In this document: positions 14,181 through 21,006 of the stretch, in pieces
Layout of the letters: each line of letters opens with the position of its first letter
Position numbering within the stretch: the first letter of the stretch is position 1
From: Deltaproteobacteria bacterium HGW-Deltaproteobacteria-14
GTDB lineage: Bacteria > Myxococcota_A > UBA9042 > PHBI01
Reading direction: 5' to 3'
DNA: 44,954 nt
Assembly (NCBI GenBank): GCA_002841945.1
Contig: PHBI01000029.1
Location: forward strand, 1-44,954
The notes under the pieces: generated by a model
What the model saw: only the letters and a program-made list of their open reading frames with translations
What the model was told of the DNA's origin: nothing
Databases searched by the model: none
Translations under genes and position numbers: made by a program

Positions 14181-15557
14181 TCAGTCGTCGCCGTCTTCGC
14201 CGCCCGAGATCTCGTCCTCGGTCCAGTCCCACGGCCGGTGCGCGGCGATCCACCCGGCGTAGTCGCCGCCGTAGCCGACCTCGTCCCAGCGCCGATAGAC
14301 CCGCGCGACGAGCGCCTCGACCCGCTCGCCGGGCATGGCCGGCCGGGCCAGCGCCTGATCCAGCACCTCGCTCGCCTCCCGCCGCGCCGCGGCGTGGGCC
14401 TCTTCGCTCGCCGTGTCGAGGTCGAGCTCCCCGGCGTGCCGCCGCTCGGCCAGCCGTCGCACGACCTCGCGCGCGCTCTGGCGGCTCTCTTTGATGTTGC
14501 CGCGCCCGGTCAGGACGTTGCCGAGCCCGTAGATGCCCCGCTCGGCGTCGAGCTCGCCGGTGTCCCAGTCGCGGAACGCGTAGACGTCCCGCTTCATCGG
14601 GATCCCCGGCAGCGGCTCTGGTAGGCTGCCGATGGAGCTCACCACCAGCTGACTGCGCACCTCGAACTCGCTCCCCGGGACCTCGACGACGCCCCCGCCA
14701 TCCTCGGCGCGGGTCCGCCGAAAGACCAACCCGGCGAGCCGCTCGTCCTCGACCAGCACCCCGCACGCGACCGCGTTCGGCTCGAAGTTCACGAGGTAGC
14801 GCCGCAGCACCTTGTCGAGGATCTTGAGCCGCGTCTTGCGCAGCCGCGCCAGGCGCTCCGGGGTGGGGTCGGCGTCGGTCGCGAGCGGCATGTCCTCGGC
14901 CGACCGCCGGTAGAACAGCGTACACCCGCGCACCCCGAGCGCCTCCGGCGTGAGCGCGTGCGCCTCCAGCACCTTGTCGATCCCGCTGTGCTCCAGCTCG
15001 ACCACGTCCACGTCGATCCCGCGCGCCGCCAGCGCCCGCTGGTACAGCTCCAGGTTCAGGATCTTGACCACGTCCAGCGACGCGAGCCCGCCGCCGATGA
15101 CGATGGCGCCGTCCGCTAGCGCGTAGCTCGGCCCCGTCCAACCCGGATCCGGGTGGTGATTGAACCACCGCACCAGCGGGTTCTGATAGATCAGCCCGGC
15201 CCCGGCGAAGCGGTCCAGCGCCGTCAGGCCCAGGTGCCGGTCGCGCCACGCTCCGTTGGCGAGGATCACGGTCCCGACGCCGTACTCGTCGATCAGCTCG
15301 TCGAGGGTGAGCTCCTCGCCGAGCCGCGTGCGCGGCACGAACAGGATGTTCGGGTGCGCCAGGTTGGCGTCGATGCGCCCGAACTCCTTGCGGCGCAGCG
15401 CGGCGTGCCAGCGCGGCAGGCCGTCCTCGATCTTCCCGTAGGGCCGCGCGTTCTGCTCGATCACCACGACCAACGCGCCCCGCTCGGCCGCCATCACCGC
15501 GGCCTCCGATCCGGCGACCGCACCGCCGATGACGACCACTACCTGCCTCGCGTCCAT
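14181..15557 (-). CDS. FAD/NAD(P)-binding oxidoreductase (ferredoxin reductase-like)
   Basis: A 458-residue flavoprotein. An N-terminal dinucleotide fold (VVVVIGGAVAGSEAAVMAAE) is followed by PYGKIEDGLPRWHAALRRKE, reminiscent of the adrenodoxin-reductase type of ferredoxin-NADP reductase, then a second glycine motif IVIGGGLASLDVVK for NAD(P) and a late GIYGLGNVLTGRGNIKESR, which fits the FAD-binding ATG-like region. It ends in an acidic tail. The ATG at 15557 has GGAGG nearby; the longer open frame has no such site. It is transcribed away from the nuo operon, sharing a 226-base interval. The proximity and the absence of nuoEFG make an electron-transfer link attractive, but nothing in the sequence proves it; its electron partner could equally be a ferredoxin elsewhere. 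Confidence 0.88.
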   Translation of the reverse strand: MDARQVVVVIGGAVAGSEAAVMAAERGALVVVIEQNARPYGKIEDGLPRWHAALRRKEFGRIDANLAHPNILFVPRTRLGEELTLDELIDEYGVGTVILANGAWRDRHLGLTALDRFAGAGLIYQNPLVRWFNHHPDPGWTGPSYALADGAIVIGGGLASLDVVKILNLELYQRALAARGIDVDVVELEHSGIDKVLEAHALTPEALGVRGCTLFYRRSAEDMPLATDADPTPERLARLRKTRLKILDKVLRRYLVNFEPNAVACGVLVEDERLAGLVFRRTRAEDGGGVVEVPGSEFEVRSQLVVSSIGSLPEPLPGIPMKRDVYAFRDWDTGELDAERGIYGLGNVLTGRGNIKESRQSAREVVRRLAERRHAGELDLDTASEEAHAAARREASEVLDQALARPAMPGERVEALVARVYRRWDEVGYGGDYAGWIAAHRPWDWTEDEISGGEDGDD

Positions 15558-15609
15558 ACCCTGCCTCCGTGCCACGCGGAGCCGCTCTCGCGGCGGCTCG
15601 AACGTAGGG

Positions 15610-15623
15610 CGTGATATACCACG
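15610..15623. promoter_or_regulatory. Palindrome near the flavoprotein promoter
   Basis: CGTGATATACCACG is a 14-base dyad with one mismatched pair. Read on the minus strand it contains TATATC, a plausible -10 element for the flavoprotein gene, so it may be an operator covering that promoter. Confidence 0.35.
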
Positions 15624-15679
15624 TCCCACCCGGACGCGCCCACGCCACCCAACGCCGCACGCGACGTTTGTCACCCGGT

Positions 15680-15697
15680 GTGTGCCATATCGCACAC
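15680..15697. promoter_or_regulatory. CRP/FNR-style palindrome between the flavoprotein gene and nuoA
   Basis: GTGTGCCATATCGCACAC is an 18-base dyad with only one mismatched pair; the arms extend to GG...CC with one more mismatch. TGTGC-N6-GCACA has the 5-6-5 layout of CRP/FNR-family sites. It lies about 65 bases before the candidate nuoA promoter and on the other side 123 bases from the flavoprotein start, so it could govern both. Confidence 0.55.
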
Positions 15698-15744
15698 GCC
15701 GACACTCTCGTGAGGGTTACTTCGCACCTCGCACCGCAAACACT

Positions 15745-15772
15745 TTGCCTTGTGAAGAAGTGCGACTAGACT
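15745..15772 (+). promoter_or_regulatory. Candidate nuo promoter giving a leaderless or near-leaderless message
   Basis: TTGCCT (15745-15750), 16 bases, TAGACT (15767-15772). The nuoA ATG is only eleven bases after the -10 element and has no Shine-Dalgarno sequence. CTAGACTCCGCCCCCGTCATG closely resembles the sequence before the gene at 32723. Confidence 0.5.
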
Positions 15773-15783
15773 CCGCCCCCGTC

Positions 15784-16200
15784 ATGGACGGCTACACACA
15801 GCTCGCCTGGTACCTCGCTCTCGGCATCGCCCTGGGCGTCGTCGTGCTCCTTATCCCACAGCTGCTCAGCCCGAGGGTGCGCGGTCGTCAGACCGAATCC
15901 ACCTACGAGTGTGGTGTCGACACCATCGGCAGCTCGTGGATGCGGTTCTCGATCTCGTACTACGTGTTCGCGCTCATCTTCGTCGCCTTCGAGGTGGATA
16001 TCCTCTACCTCTTCCCGGCGGCCCTCGCCTACCCCGAGTCGGGGTGGCGCGGCTTCACCGAGGTGGCGATCTTCCTCGTCATCCTGTCCCTGGCGATCCT
16101 GTACGCATGGCGCAAGGGGGTATTCCTATGGCAGGCCCATCGGGCCCCACAGTCCCGCTCGACGATCTCCGAATCGGCGGGCGCGGAGACGGTTCGCTGA
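15784..16200 (+). CDS. nuoA: NADH-quinone oxidoreductase subunit A
   Basis: Membrane subunit of respiratory complex I, 138 residues with three membrane segments. [20 protein letters not shown] is the family's signature loop next to the quinone channel, followed by [13 protein letters not shown] with the conserved acidic residues of helix 2. It is the first gene of an eleven-gene operon. The ATG at 15784 matches the family's usual start; the frame is open from 15529 but the upstream part is promoter DNA. The C-terminus carries about 20 residues beyond the usual end ([20 protein letters not shown]), which overlap the start of nuoB by 73 bases. Confidence 0.96.
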   Translation: MDGYTQLAWYLALGIALGVVVLLIPQLLSPRVRGRQTESTYECGVDTIGSSWMRFSISYYVFALIFVAFEVDILYLFPAALAYPESGWRGFTEVAIFLVILSLAILYAWRKGVFLWQAHRAPQSRSTISESAGAETVR

Positions 16201-16736
16201 CCACCGCGGGGGTCGGCCCGACGTTGGTCAAGGTCGGCGCAGAGGCCGCTGATGACGTGCCTCTCGAGGTGCAGCCATACGTGCGCTTCGGCCTCCTCGA
16301 GGACCTGCTCAACAAGGCGCGGGCCAACTCGCTGTGGCCGCTGACCTTCGGGCTCGCGTGCTGCGCCATCGAGATGATGGCCGCCGGCGCGTCCCGCTTC
16401 GACCTCGACCGCTTCGGGGCCGGCGTCTTCCGCCCGAGCGCGCGACAGGCCGACGTGATGATCTTCGCGGGCACCATCTCGAAGAAGATGGCCCCGGTCA
16501 TCAAGCAGCTCTGGGACCAGATGCCCGCGCCGAAGTGGGCCATCGCCATGGGCGGCTGCACCATCGACGGCGGGCCGTTCAAGTACCCCAACCAGTACGC
16601 CATCGTGGAGGGCGCCGACCTGCTCGTGCCGGTCGACGTCTACATCCCCGGCTGCCCGCCGCGCCCCGAGGCGCTCATCGCGGGCATCCTGGCCCTCGGT
16701 GACAAGATCAAGGCCGGGCGGAGGTTCAAGGGATGA
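16128..16736 (+). CDS. nuoB: NADH-quinone oxidoreductase subunit B
   Basis: Peripheral-arm subunit that holds the last iron-sulfur cluster (N2) before quinone; 202 residues with this start. The cluster ligands are seen in [21 protein letters not shown] and [30 protein letters not shown] is a strongly conserved stretch. ATG 16128 has AGGGGG eight bases upstream but overlaps nuoA by 73 bases and gives a Gly/Pro-rich N-terminal extension of about 40 residues. A TTG at 16224 would remove the overlap and give a length closer to the norm, so the start is uncertain. It overlaps nuoC by four bases. Confidence 0.95.
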   Translation: MAGPSGPTVPLDDLRIGGRGDGSLTTAGVGPTLVKVGAEAADDVPLEVQPYVRFGLLEDLLNKARANSLWPLTFGLACCAIEMMAAGASRFDLDRFGAGVFRPSARQADVMIFAGTISKKMAPVIKQLWDQMPAPKWAIAMGGCTIDGGPFKYPNQYAIVEGADLLVPVDVYIPGCPPRPEALIAGILALGDKIKAGRRFKG

Positions 16737-17224
16737 GCGCTGTCGCCCCCGGGCTCGACGGTCTGCTGCTCACGAGCGCCGCCGACGACCACAACAAGAC
16801 CGGGTTCCACCATCGCCACACCTGCGCCGCCGCCGAGCTCCCCGCCGTCGCGCGGGCCTTCGACGCCGCGGGCTACTACCTCGAGATGCTGACCGCCGAG
16901 GACCGCCGCGCGGAGCTCGAGAAGATGCGCCTCGTCTACACCTGGAACGTGCTGTCCAACACGCCGGACCGGCACCTCGTGCAGTGCGACCTCGAGGTCG
17001 GCGCCACCGCCCCGAGCGTCGTCGCCGTCACGGCGGCCGCCGACTGGATGGAGCGCGAGGTCTACGACATGTACGGCGTCCGCTTCGACGGTCACCCCGA
17101 TCTCAAGCGGATCCTCTTGCCGGACGACTCGGACTTCCACGCCCTGCTGAAGGACTTCGGGCGCATCGATGGGGGAGGGGACGCCCCGGTCGCCGACGAC
17201 GACGGTCACGCGGAGGAGACCTGA
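16733..17224 (+). CDS. nuoC: NADH-quinone oxidoreductase subunit C
   Basis: Peripheral-arm subunit of complex I (the 30-kDa type), 163 residues, structural with no cofactor. The C-terminal signature [20 protein letters not shown] is followed by LKRILLPDD as in the whole family. The start overlaps the nuoB stop (ATGA) and the stop overlaps the nuoD start by one base (TGATG), the usual sign of translational coupling. The final 15 residues are acidic ([14 protein letters not shown]) and are probably a flexible tail. It is separate from nuoD here, unlike the nuoCD fusion of enteric bacteria. Confidence 0.96.
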   Translation: MSAVAPGLDGLLLTSAADDHNKTGFHHRHTCAAAELPAVARAFDAAGYYLEMLTAEDRRAELEKMRLVYTWNVLSNTPDRHLVQCDLEVGATAPSVVAVTAAADWMEREVYDMYGVRFDGHPDLKRILLPDDSDFHALLKDFGRIDGGGDAPVADDDGHAEET

Positions 17225-18354
17225 TGCCCGAGGAGATCCGCGAAGACGACGCCGGCGCGATGGGCGAGAGCTACTACCTCAACATGGGTCCGCAGCACCC
17301 CAGCATGCACGGCGTGCTGCGCCTCAAGCTGCGGCTCCTCGGCGAGGAGATCCAGGACGCCGAGCCGGTCATCGGGTACGCCCATCGGGCGCACGAGAAG
17401 ATGGCGGAGAACCGCATCTGGCCGATGTTCCTGCCGAACACCTCGCGCGTCGACTACCTCAGCGGCATGATCTACAACCTGGCGTACTGCCAGGCGATCG
17501 AGAAGATGCTCGACATCGAGGTGCCCGAGCGCGCGCAGTACATCCGCGTCATCGTCAGCGAGCTCAACCGCATCTCGAGCCACCTCTTGTGGATCGCGAC
17601 CTACGTGATGGACATCGGCGGGGTCACGCCGTTCCTCTACCTGTGGGACGACCGCGAGATCATCCTCGACATCATGGACCGGGTCACCGGCTCCCGGCTG
17701 ACCTACTGCTACGGGCGCTTCGGCGGCGTCACGATGGACGTCGACGACCTCTTCTGCGAGCAGACGTCGGCCTTCCTCGATCGCCTCGTCGGTCGCATGG
17801 TCGAGTACGACAAGCTCGTCCGCAAGAACGTCATCTTCATCCAGCGCTCCAAGGGCGTCGGCGTCATCGACGCGGACACCTGCCGCCAGTACGGCGTGAC
17901 CGGGCCGTCGCTGCGCGCCGCCGGGGTGGCCTACGACGTGCGTCGCGCCGAGCCCTACGGCATCTACGACCGCTTCGACTTCGAGGTCCCGACGCTGACC
18001 GAGGGCGACTGCCTCGCCCGCTACGACGTCCGCGTGCGCGAGATCGAAGAGGCGTCCAAGATCATCCGCCAGGCGCTCCGCGACCTCCCGGGCGGGCTGG
18101 TGATGCCCGAGAAGCCGAAGAAGAAGTTCAAGCCGAGCCCCGGCGAGACCTACTTCGCCGTCGAGTCCGCGCGCGGGCACTTCGGGATGTACCTGGTCAG
18201 CGACGGCAGCGAGACGCCGTTCAAGATCAAGCTGAGGACGCCGTCGTTCTCCAACCTCGCCGCCATGCCGAAGGTGCTGCGCGGCACGATGGTCGCCGAC
18301 ACCATCGCCATCGTGGGCAGCATCGACATCGTGCTGCCGGAGATCGACCGCTAG
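17224..18354 (+). CDS. nuoD: NADH-quinone oxidoreductase subunit D
   Basis: The 49-kDa-type subunit that forms the quinone-binding site with NuoB; 376 residues. YYLNMGPQHPSMHGVLRL near the start carries the conserved His loop at the quinone head group. RAHEKMAENR and NRISSHLLWIATYVMDIGG follow. It is homologous to NiFe-hydrogenase large subunits but lacks their metal-binding Cys pairs. The N-terminus is about 15 acidic residues. The length is a little short of the 400 or so usual for the family, because the region between about 280 and 310 is a compact Lys-rich segment (GLVMPEKPKKKFKPSPGE). It is followed by a 66-base gap with a hairpin. Confidence 0.96.
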   Translation: MPEEIREDDAGAMGESYYLNMGPQHPSMHGVLRLKLRLLGEEIQDAEPVIGYAHRAHEKMAENRIWPMFLPNTSRVDYLSGMIYNLAYCQAIEKMLDIEVPERAQYIRVIVSELNRISSHLLWIATYVMDIGGVTPFLYLWDDREIILDIMDRVTGSRLTYCYGRFGGVTMDVDDLFCEQTSAFLDRLVGRMVEYDKLVRKNVIFIQRSKGVGVIDADTCRQYGVTGPSLRAAGVAYDVRRAEPYGIYDRFDFEVPTLTEGDCLARYDVRVREIEEASKIIRQALRDLPGGLVMPEKPKKKFKPSPGETYFAVESARGHFGMYLVSDGSETPFKIKLRTPSFSNLAAMPKVLRGTMVADTIAIVGSIDIVLPEIDR

Positions 18355-18366
18355 TCGTTCATCACC

Positions 18367-18392
18367 GCGCGGCTCGTGCCGTCGAGCCGCGC
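18367..18392. terminator. Perfect hairpin in the nuoD-nuoH gap
   Basis: GCGCGGCTCG (18367-18376) and CGAGCCGCGC (18383-18392) form a ten-base stem with a six-base loop, followed by TCTCCCTCTTGC. The T-run is broken, so partial termination or RNA processing inside the operon is likelier than a full stop. Confidence 0.5.
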
Positions 18393-18420
18393 TCTCCCTC
18401 TTGCACCGCAGAGGTGCCCC

Positions 18421-19428
18421 GTGCCCGATACAGTCGTCAACCTGGTTGACAGCCCGGCCCTCGGTGTCCTCATCGGCATCGCTGGTGTCATGGCGGCGCT
18501 GACCGTCAACGTGCTCTTCCTGGTGTGGCTCGAGCGCAAGGTCTCCGCCTGGATCCAGCGCCGCATGGGACCGACCGAGGTCGGCCCGTTCGGGATGCTG
18601 CAGACCATCGCGGACATGCTCAAGCTCATCTCGAAGCAGCTCATCACGCCGCGCCACGTCGACAAGCCCCTCTATCACATCGCCCCGGTGTTCGTGTTCG
18701 TGCCGGTGGTGGCCGCCGCCTCGCTGTTCCCGTTCGACGAGCACGTCTCGCTGCAGAACCTCGACATCGGGCTGGTGCTGGTCTTCGCCTTCGGCGGCCT
18801 CGGCATCGTCGGCATCTTCATGGCCGGCTGGGGCTCGAACAACAAGTACGCGCTGCTCGGCGCGATGCGCGCGGTCGCCCAGAACATCAGCTACGAGATC
18901 CCGCTCATCCTCTCCACCCTGTCGGTGGTGTTGATGGTCAACGCCATGGGCGACGCCAACACCAACGGGATGAACCTGGCGCAGGTCGCCTCGATGCAGC
19001 ACGACAAGGGCTTCTGGTTCGTGCTGGTGCAGCCGGTGGCCGCGGTCATCTACTTCATCGCGGCGCTGGCCGAGACCAACCGGGCGCCCTTCGACATCCC
19101 CGAGGCCGAGAGCGAGCTCGTCGCCGGCTTTCACACCGAGTACTCCGGGATGCGCTTCGCGCTCTTCTTCTTCGCCGAGTACTCGAACATGTTCATCGTC
19201 GCCATGGTCGCGACGGTGCTGTTCTTCGGCGGCTGGAGCGGGCCGCTGCTCCCCGGCGCCATGTGGTTCTTCCTCAAGACCTACGCCATCGTCTTCGTGA
19301 TGATCTGGATCCGCTGGACCTTCCCGCGCCTGCGCTTCGACCAGCTCATGAGCTTCTGCTGGTTGGTCCTCATCCCGCTCTCGATCCTGAACCTCCTCGT
19401 GACGGCGTTCATCGCCAGGGCGGTGTGA
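18421..19428 (+). CDS. nuoH: NADH-quinone oxidoreductase subunit H
   Basis: Membrane subunit next to the quinone site, 335 residues with about eight helices. Family signatures: ERKVSAWIQRRMGPTEVGP near the N-terminus, SNNKYALLGAMRAVAQNISY, and AETNRAPFDIPEAESELVAG then HTEYSGMRFALFFFAEY, which hold the charged residues that couple quinone chemistry to proton movement. I choose GTG 18421 because GAGGTG lies just before it; a GTG at 18376 falls in the hairpin and has no ribosome site. The stop is one base before the nuoI start. Confidence 0.96.
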   Translation: MPDTVVNLVDSPALGVLIGIAGVMAALTVNVLFLVWLERKVSAWIQRRMGPTEVGPFGMLQTIADMLKLISKQLITPRHVDKPLYHIAPVFVFVPVVAAASLFPFDEHVSLQNLDIGLVLVFAFGGLGIVGIFMAGWGSNNKYALLGAMRAVAQNISYEIPLILSTLSVVLMVNAMGDANTNGMNLAQVASMQHDKGFWFVLVQPVAAVIYFIAALAETNRAPFDIPEAESELVAGFHTEYSGMRFALFFFAEYSNMFIVAMVATVLFFGGWSGPLLPGAMWFFLKTYAIVFVMIWIRWTFPRLRFDQLMSFCWLVLIPLSILNLLVTAFIARAV

Positions 19429-19429
19429 C

Positions 19430-20152
19430 ATGAGGGCCGTTCGAGCCGTATTCGTCGGCCTGTGGTCGCTGCTGGTGGGGCTCGCCATCACCATCAAGCA
19501 CTTCGGGCGAACGACTATCCTGCGAAAGAAGGTCACCGAGCAGTATCCGCACGAGAAGCCGGTGATGTCGAAGGCGTATCGGAGCGCCATCAAGCTCATC
19601 CGCTTCGACGAGACGAACTCCCACGACTGCGTGGGCTGCAAGGCCTGCGAGCGCATCTGCCCCTCGTTCTGCATCTCGGTCGACGGCGACAAGGTCGACG
19701 GCATCCGCAAGAAGCGCGCGACCCACTTCGAGATGGACTTCGCGCTCTGCAGCCTGTGCGGGCTGTGCATCGACGCCTGCCCTACCGACACCCTCGAGTA
19801 CTCGAAGCTCTACGAGGAGGTCGGCTACACGCGGCACTGGAAGCACGACCTGCTCAAGGACTTCAACGCCTACGAGGCGCAGTTCGTCGCGGAGCAGCGC
19901 GCCCGCGAGGAGGCCGAGGCTGCCGAGAAGGCGCGCGCGGCCGAGGAGAAGAAGGCCGCCGCCGCCGCCGCCAAGGCCGCCAAGGCCGCCGAGGCCGCCA
20001 AGGCCGCCGAGCCCGGCGCCGAGCCGGTCGCGGACCCGGCCGCGGACGCGGCCGCCGAGGAGAAGAAGAAGAAGATCGAGGCCGCCATGGCCGCCAAGGC
20101 CGCCAGGCTGGCCGCGAAGGCCGCCGCCACGCCGGCGCCGGAGGAGAGCTGA
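19430..20152 (+). CDS. nuoI: NADH-quinone oxidoreductase subunit I with long Ala/Lys/Glu tail
   Basis: Peripheral-arm ferredoxin-like subunit carrying two [4Fe-4S] clusters; 240 residues. The ligands are in CVGCKACERICPSF and CSLCGLCIDACPTD, each with a CxxCxxCxxxCP pattern. An amphipathic N-terminal helix (VGLWSLLVGLAITIKHFGRT) rests on the membrane. The typical protein ends near residue 155. Here about 85 more residues follow, almost only Ala, Lys, Glu and Arg with two Pro-rich breaks, predicted to form long charged helices or a coiled coil. The tail stays in frame with strong third-position GC, so it is probably real. The gene starts one base after nuoH and ends one base before nuoJ. Confidence 0.95.
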   Translation: MRAVRAVFVGLWSLLVGLAITIKHFGRTTILRKKVTEQYPHEKPVMSKAYRSAIKLIRFDETNSHDCVGCKACERICPSFCISVDGDKVDGIRKKRATHFEMDFALCSLCGLCIDACPTDTLEYSKLYEEVGYTRHWKHDLLKDFNAYEAQFVAEQRAREEAEAAEKARAAEEKKAAAAAAKAAKAAEAAKAAEPGAEPVADPAADAAAEEKKKKIEAAMAAKAARLAAKAAATPAPEES

Positions 20153-20153
20153 C

Positions 20154-20693
20154 ATGGGCGGGATGACCGGGCTCCTCATGGCCCTGGCCGTGGCCGGAGC
20201 GCTGCTCGCGGTGAGCCTCAAGAACGTGCTGCACGCCATCTTCGGGCTGGCGGTGACGCTGCTGGCGGTCGCCGGCCTGTTCGTCGTGCTGGGCAGCCCC
20301 TTCGTCGGCACCATGCAGGTGCTCATCTACGTCGGCGGCATCACGGTCGCGATGGTCTTCGCGGTCATGCTCTCGACCGTCGTCCAGACGCATCAGGCCG
20401 AGTCCCCCTGGCGCCGCGCCGGGGCCGCGTTCGTCGCGGTGGGCTTCGCCGTCGGCGTCGGCCTCGTCATCATCGGCGCCGGGCTCCCCAAGGGGCTGGC
20501 GCCGGCGCTCATCGAGGACGCCTGGTCGGTGCGGCAGCTCGGGACCTCGCTGCTCGGCGATTACAACGTCGTCTTCGAGGTGCTCAGCGTGGTCCTGCTC
20601 CTCGCCATCATCGGGGCCATCGTCATCTCGCGCCGCGAGGAGGACGTCGTGACGCCCGCCCCCGCCGCCGCCGTCGAGGAGACCCACCCGTGA
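20154..20693 (+). CDS. nuoJ: NADH-quinone oxidoreductase subunit J
   Basis: Membrane subunit of complex I, 179 residues and five predicted helices. SLKNVLHAIFGLAVTLLAVA and MQVLIYVGGITVAMVFAVML are the conserved segments; the second contains the helix 3 that rotates or bulges during turnover in studied enzymes. A soluble loop with Arg and Gly follows, then a last helix (VVLLLAIIGAIVISRR) and a short polar tail. The stop overlaps the nuoK start by four bases. Confidence 0.95.
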   Translation: MGGMTGLLMALAVAGALLAVSLKNVLHAIFGLAVTLLAVAGLFVVLGSPFVGTMQVLIYVGGITVAMVFAVMLSTVVQTHQAESPWRRAGAAFVAVGFAVGVGLVIIGAGLPKGLAPALIEDAWSVRQLGTSLLGDYNVVFEVLSVVLLLAIIGAIVISRREEDVVTPAPAAAVEETHP

Positions 20694-20998
20694 ACCTCGA
20701 GTCCTTCGTCCTCTTGTCGCTCGTCCTGTTCACCCTCGGCCTCTACGCCGTGATGGCGCGCCGCAACCTCATCGCCATCCTGATCGGCATCGAGCTGATG
20801 TTGAACGCCGCGAGCCTCAACTTCATGGCGTTCAACCGCTTCCTGCCGGTCGAGGACCCGACGGTCGGGCAGCTCTTCGTGCTGTTCATCATCGGGCTCG
20901 CCGCGGCCGAGGTGGCGATCGCGCTCTCGATCATCCTCGTCGTCTACCGCGAGCGGAAACGCATCGACGTCGACGACATCACCGAGCTGAAGGGATAG
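20690..20998 (+). CDS. nuoK: NADH-quinone oxidoreductase subunit K
   Basis: Small three-helix membrane subunit, 102 residues, homologous to MrpC of Na+/H+ antiporters. The two membrane-embedded Glu residues of the proton path are visible: in LIAILIGIELMLNAASLNFM (helix 2) and in IIGLAAAEVAIALSIILVVY (helix 3). Length and order are normal. GTG is the start, overlapping nuoJ by four bases. NuoL begins eight bases after the stop. Confidence 0.96.
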   Translation: MNLESFVLLSLVLFTLGLYAVMARRNLIAILIGIELMLNAASLNFMAFNRFLPVEDPTVGQLFVLFIIGLAAAEVAIALSIILVVYRERKRIDVDDITELKG

Positions 20999-21006
20999 GC
21001 GCCCCT

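Noticed and set aside
17206..19791. Very long minus-strand open frame opposite nuoD-nuoI
   Set aside because: Antisense shadow caused by high GC; it has runs of His, Asp and Arg and spans several conserved genes.
19926..20140. NuoI tail as a cloning or assembly error
   Set aside because: The frame, stop and spacing to nuoJ are intact and the codon pattern matches the rest of the operon.
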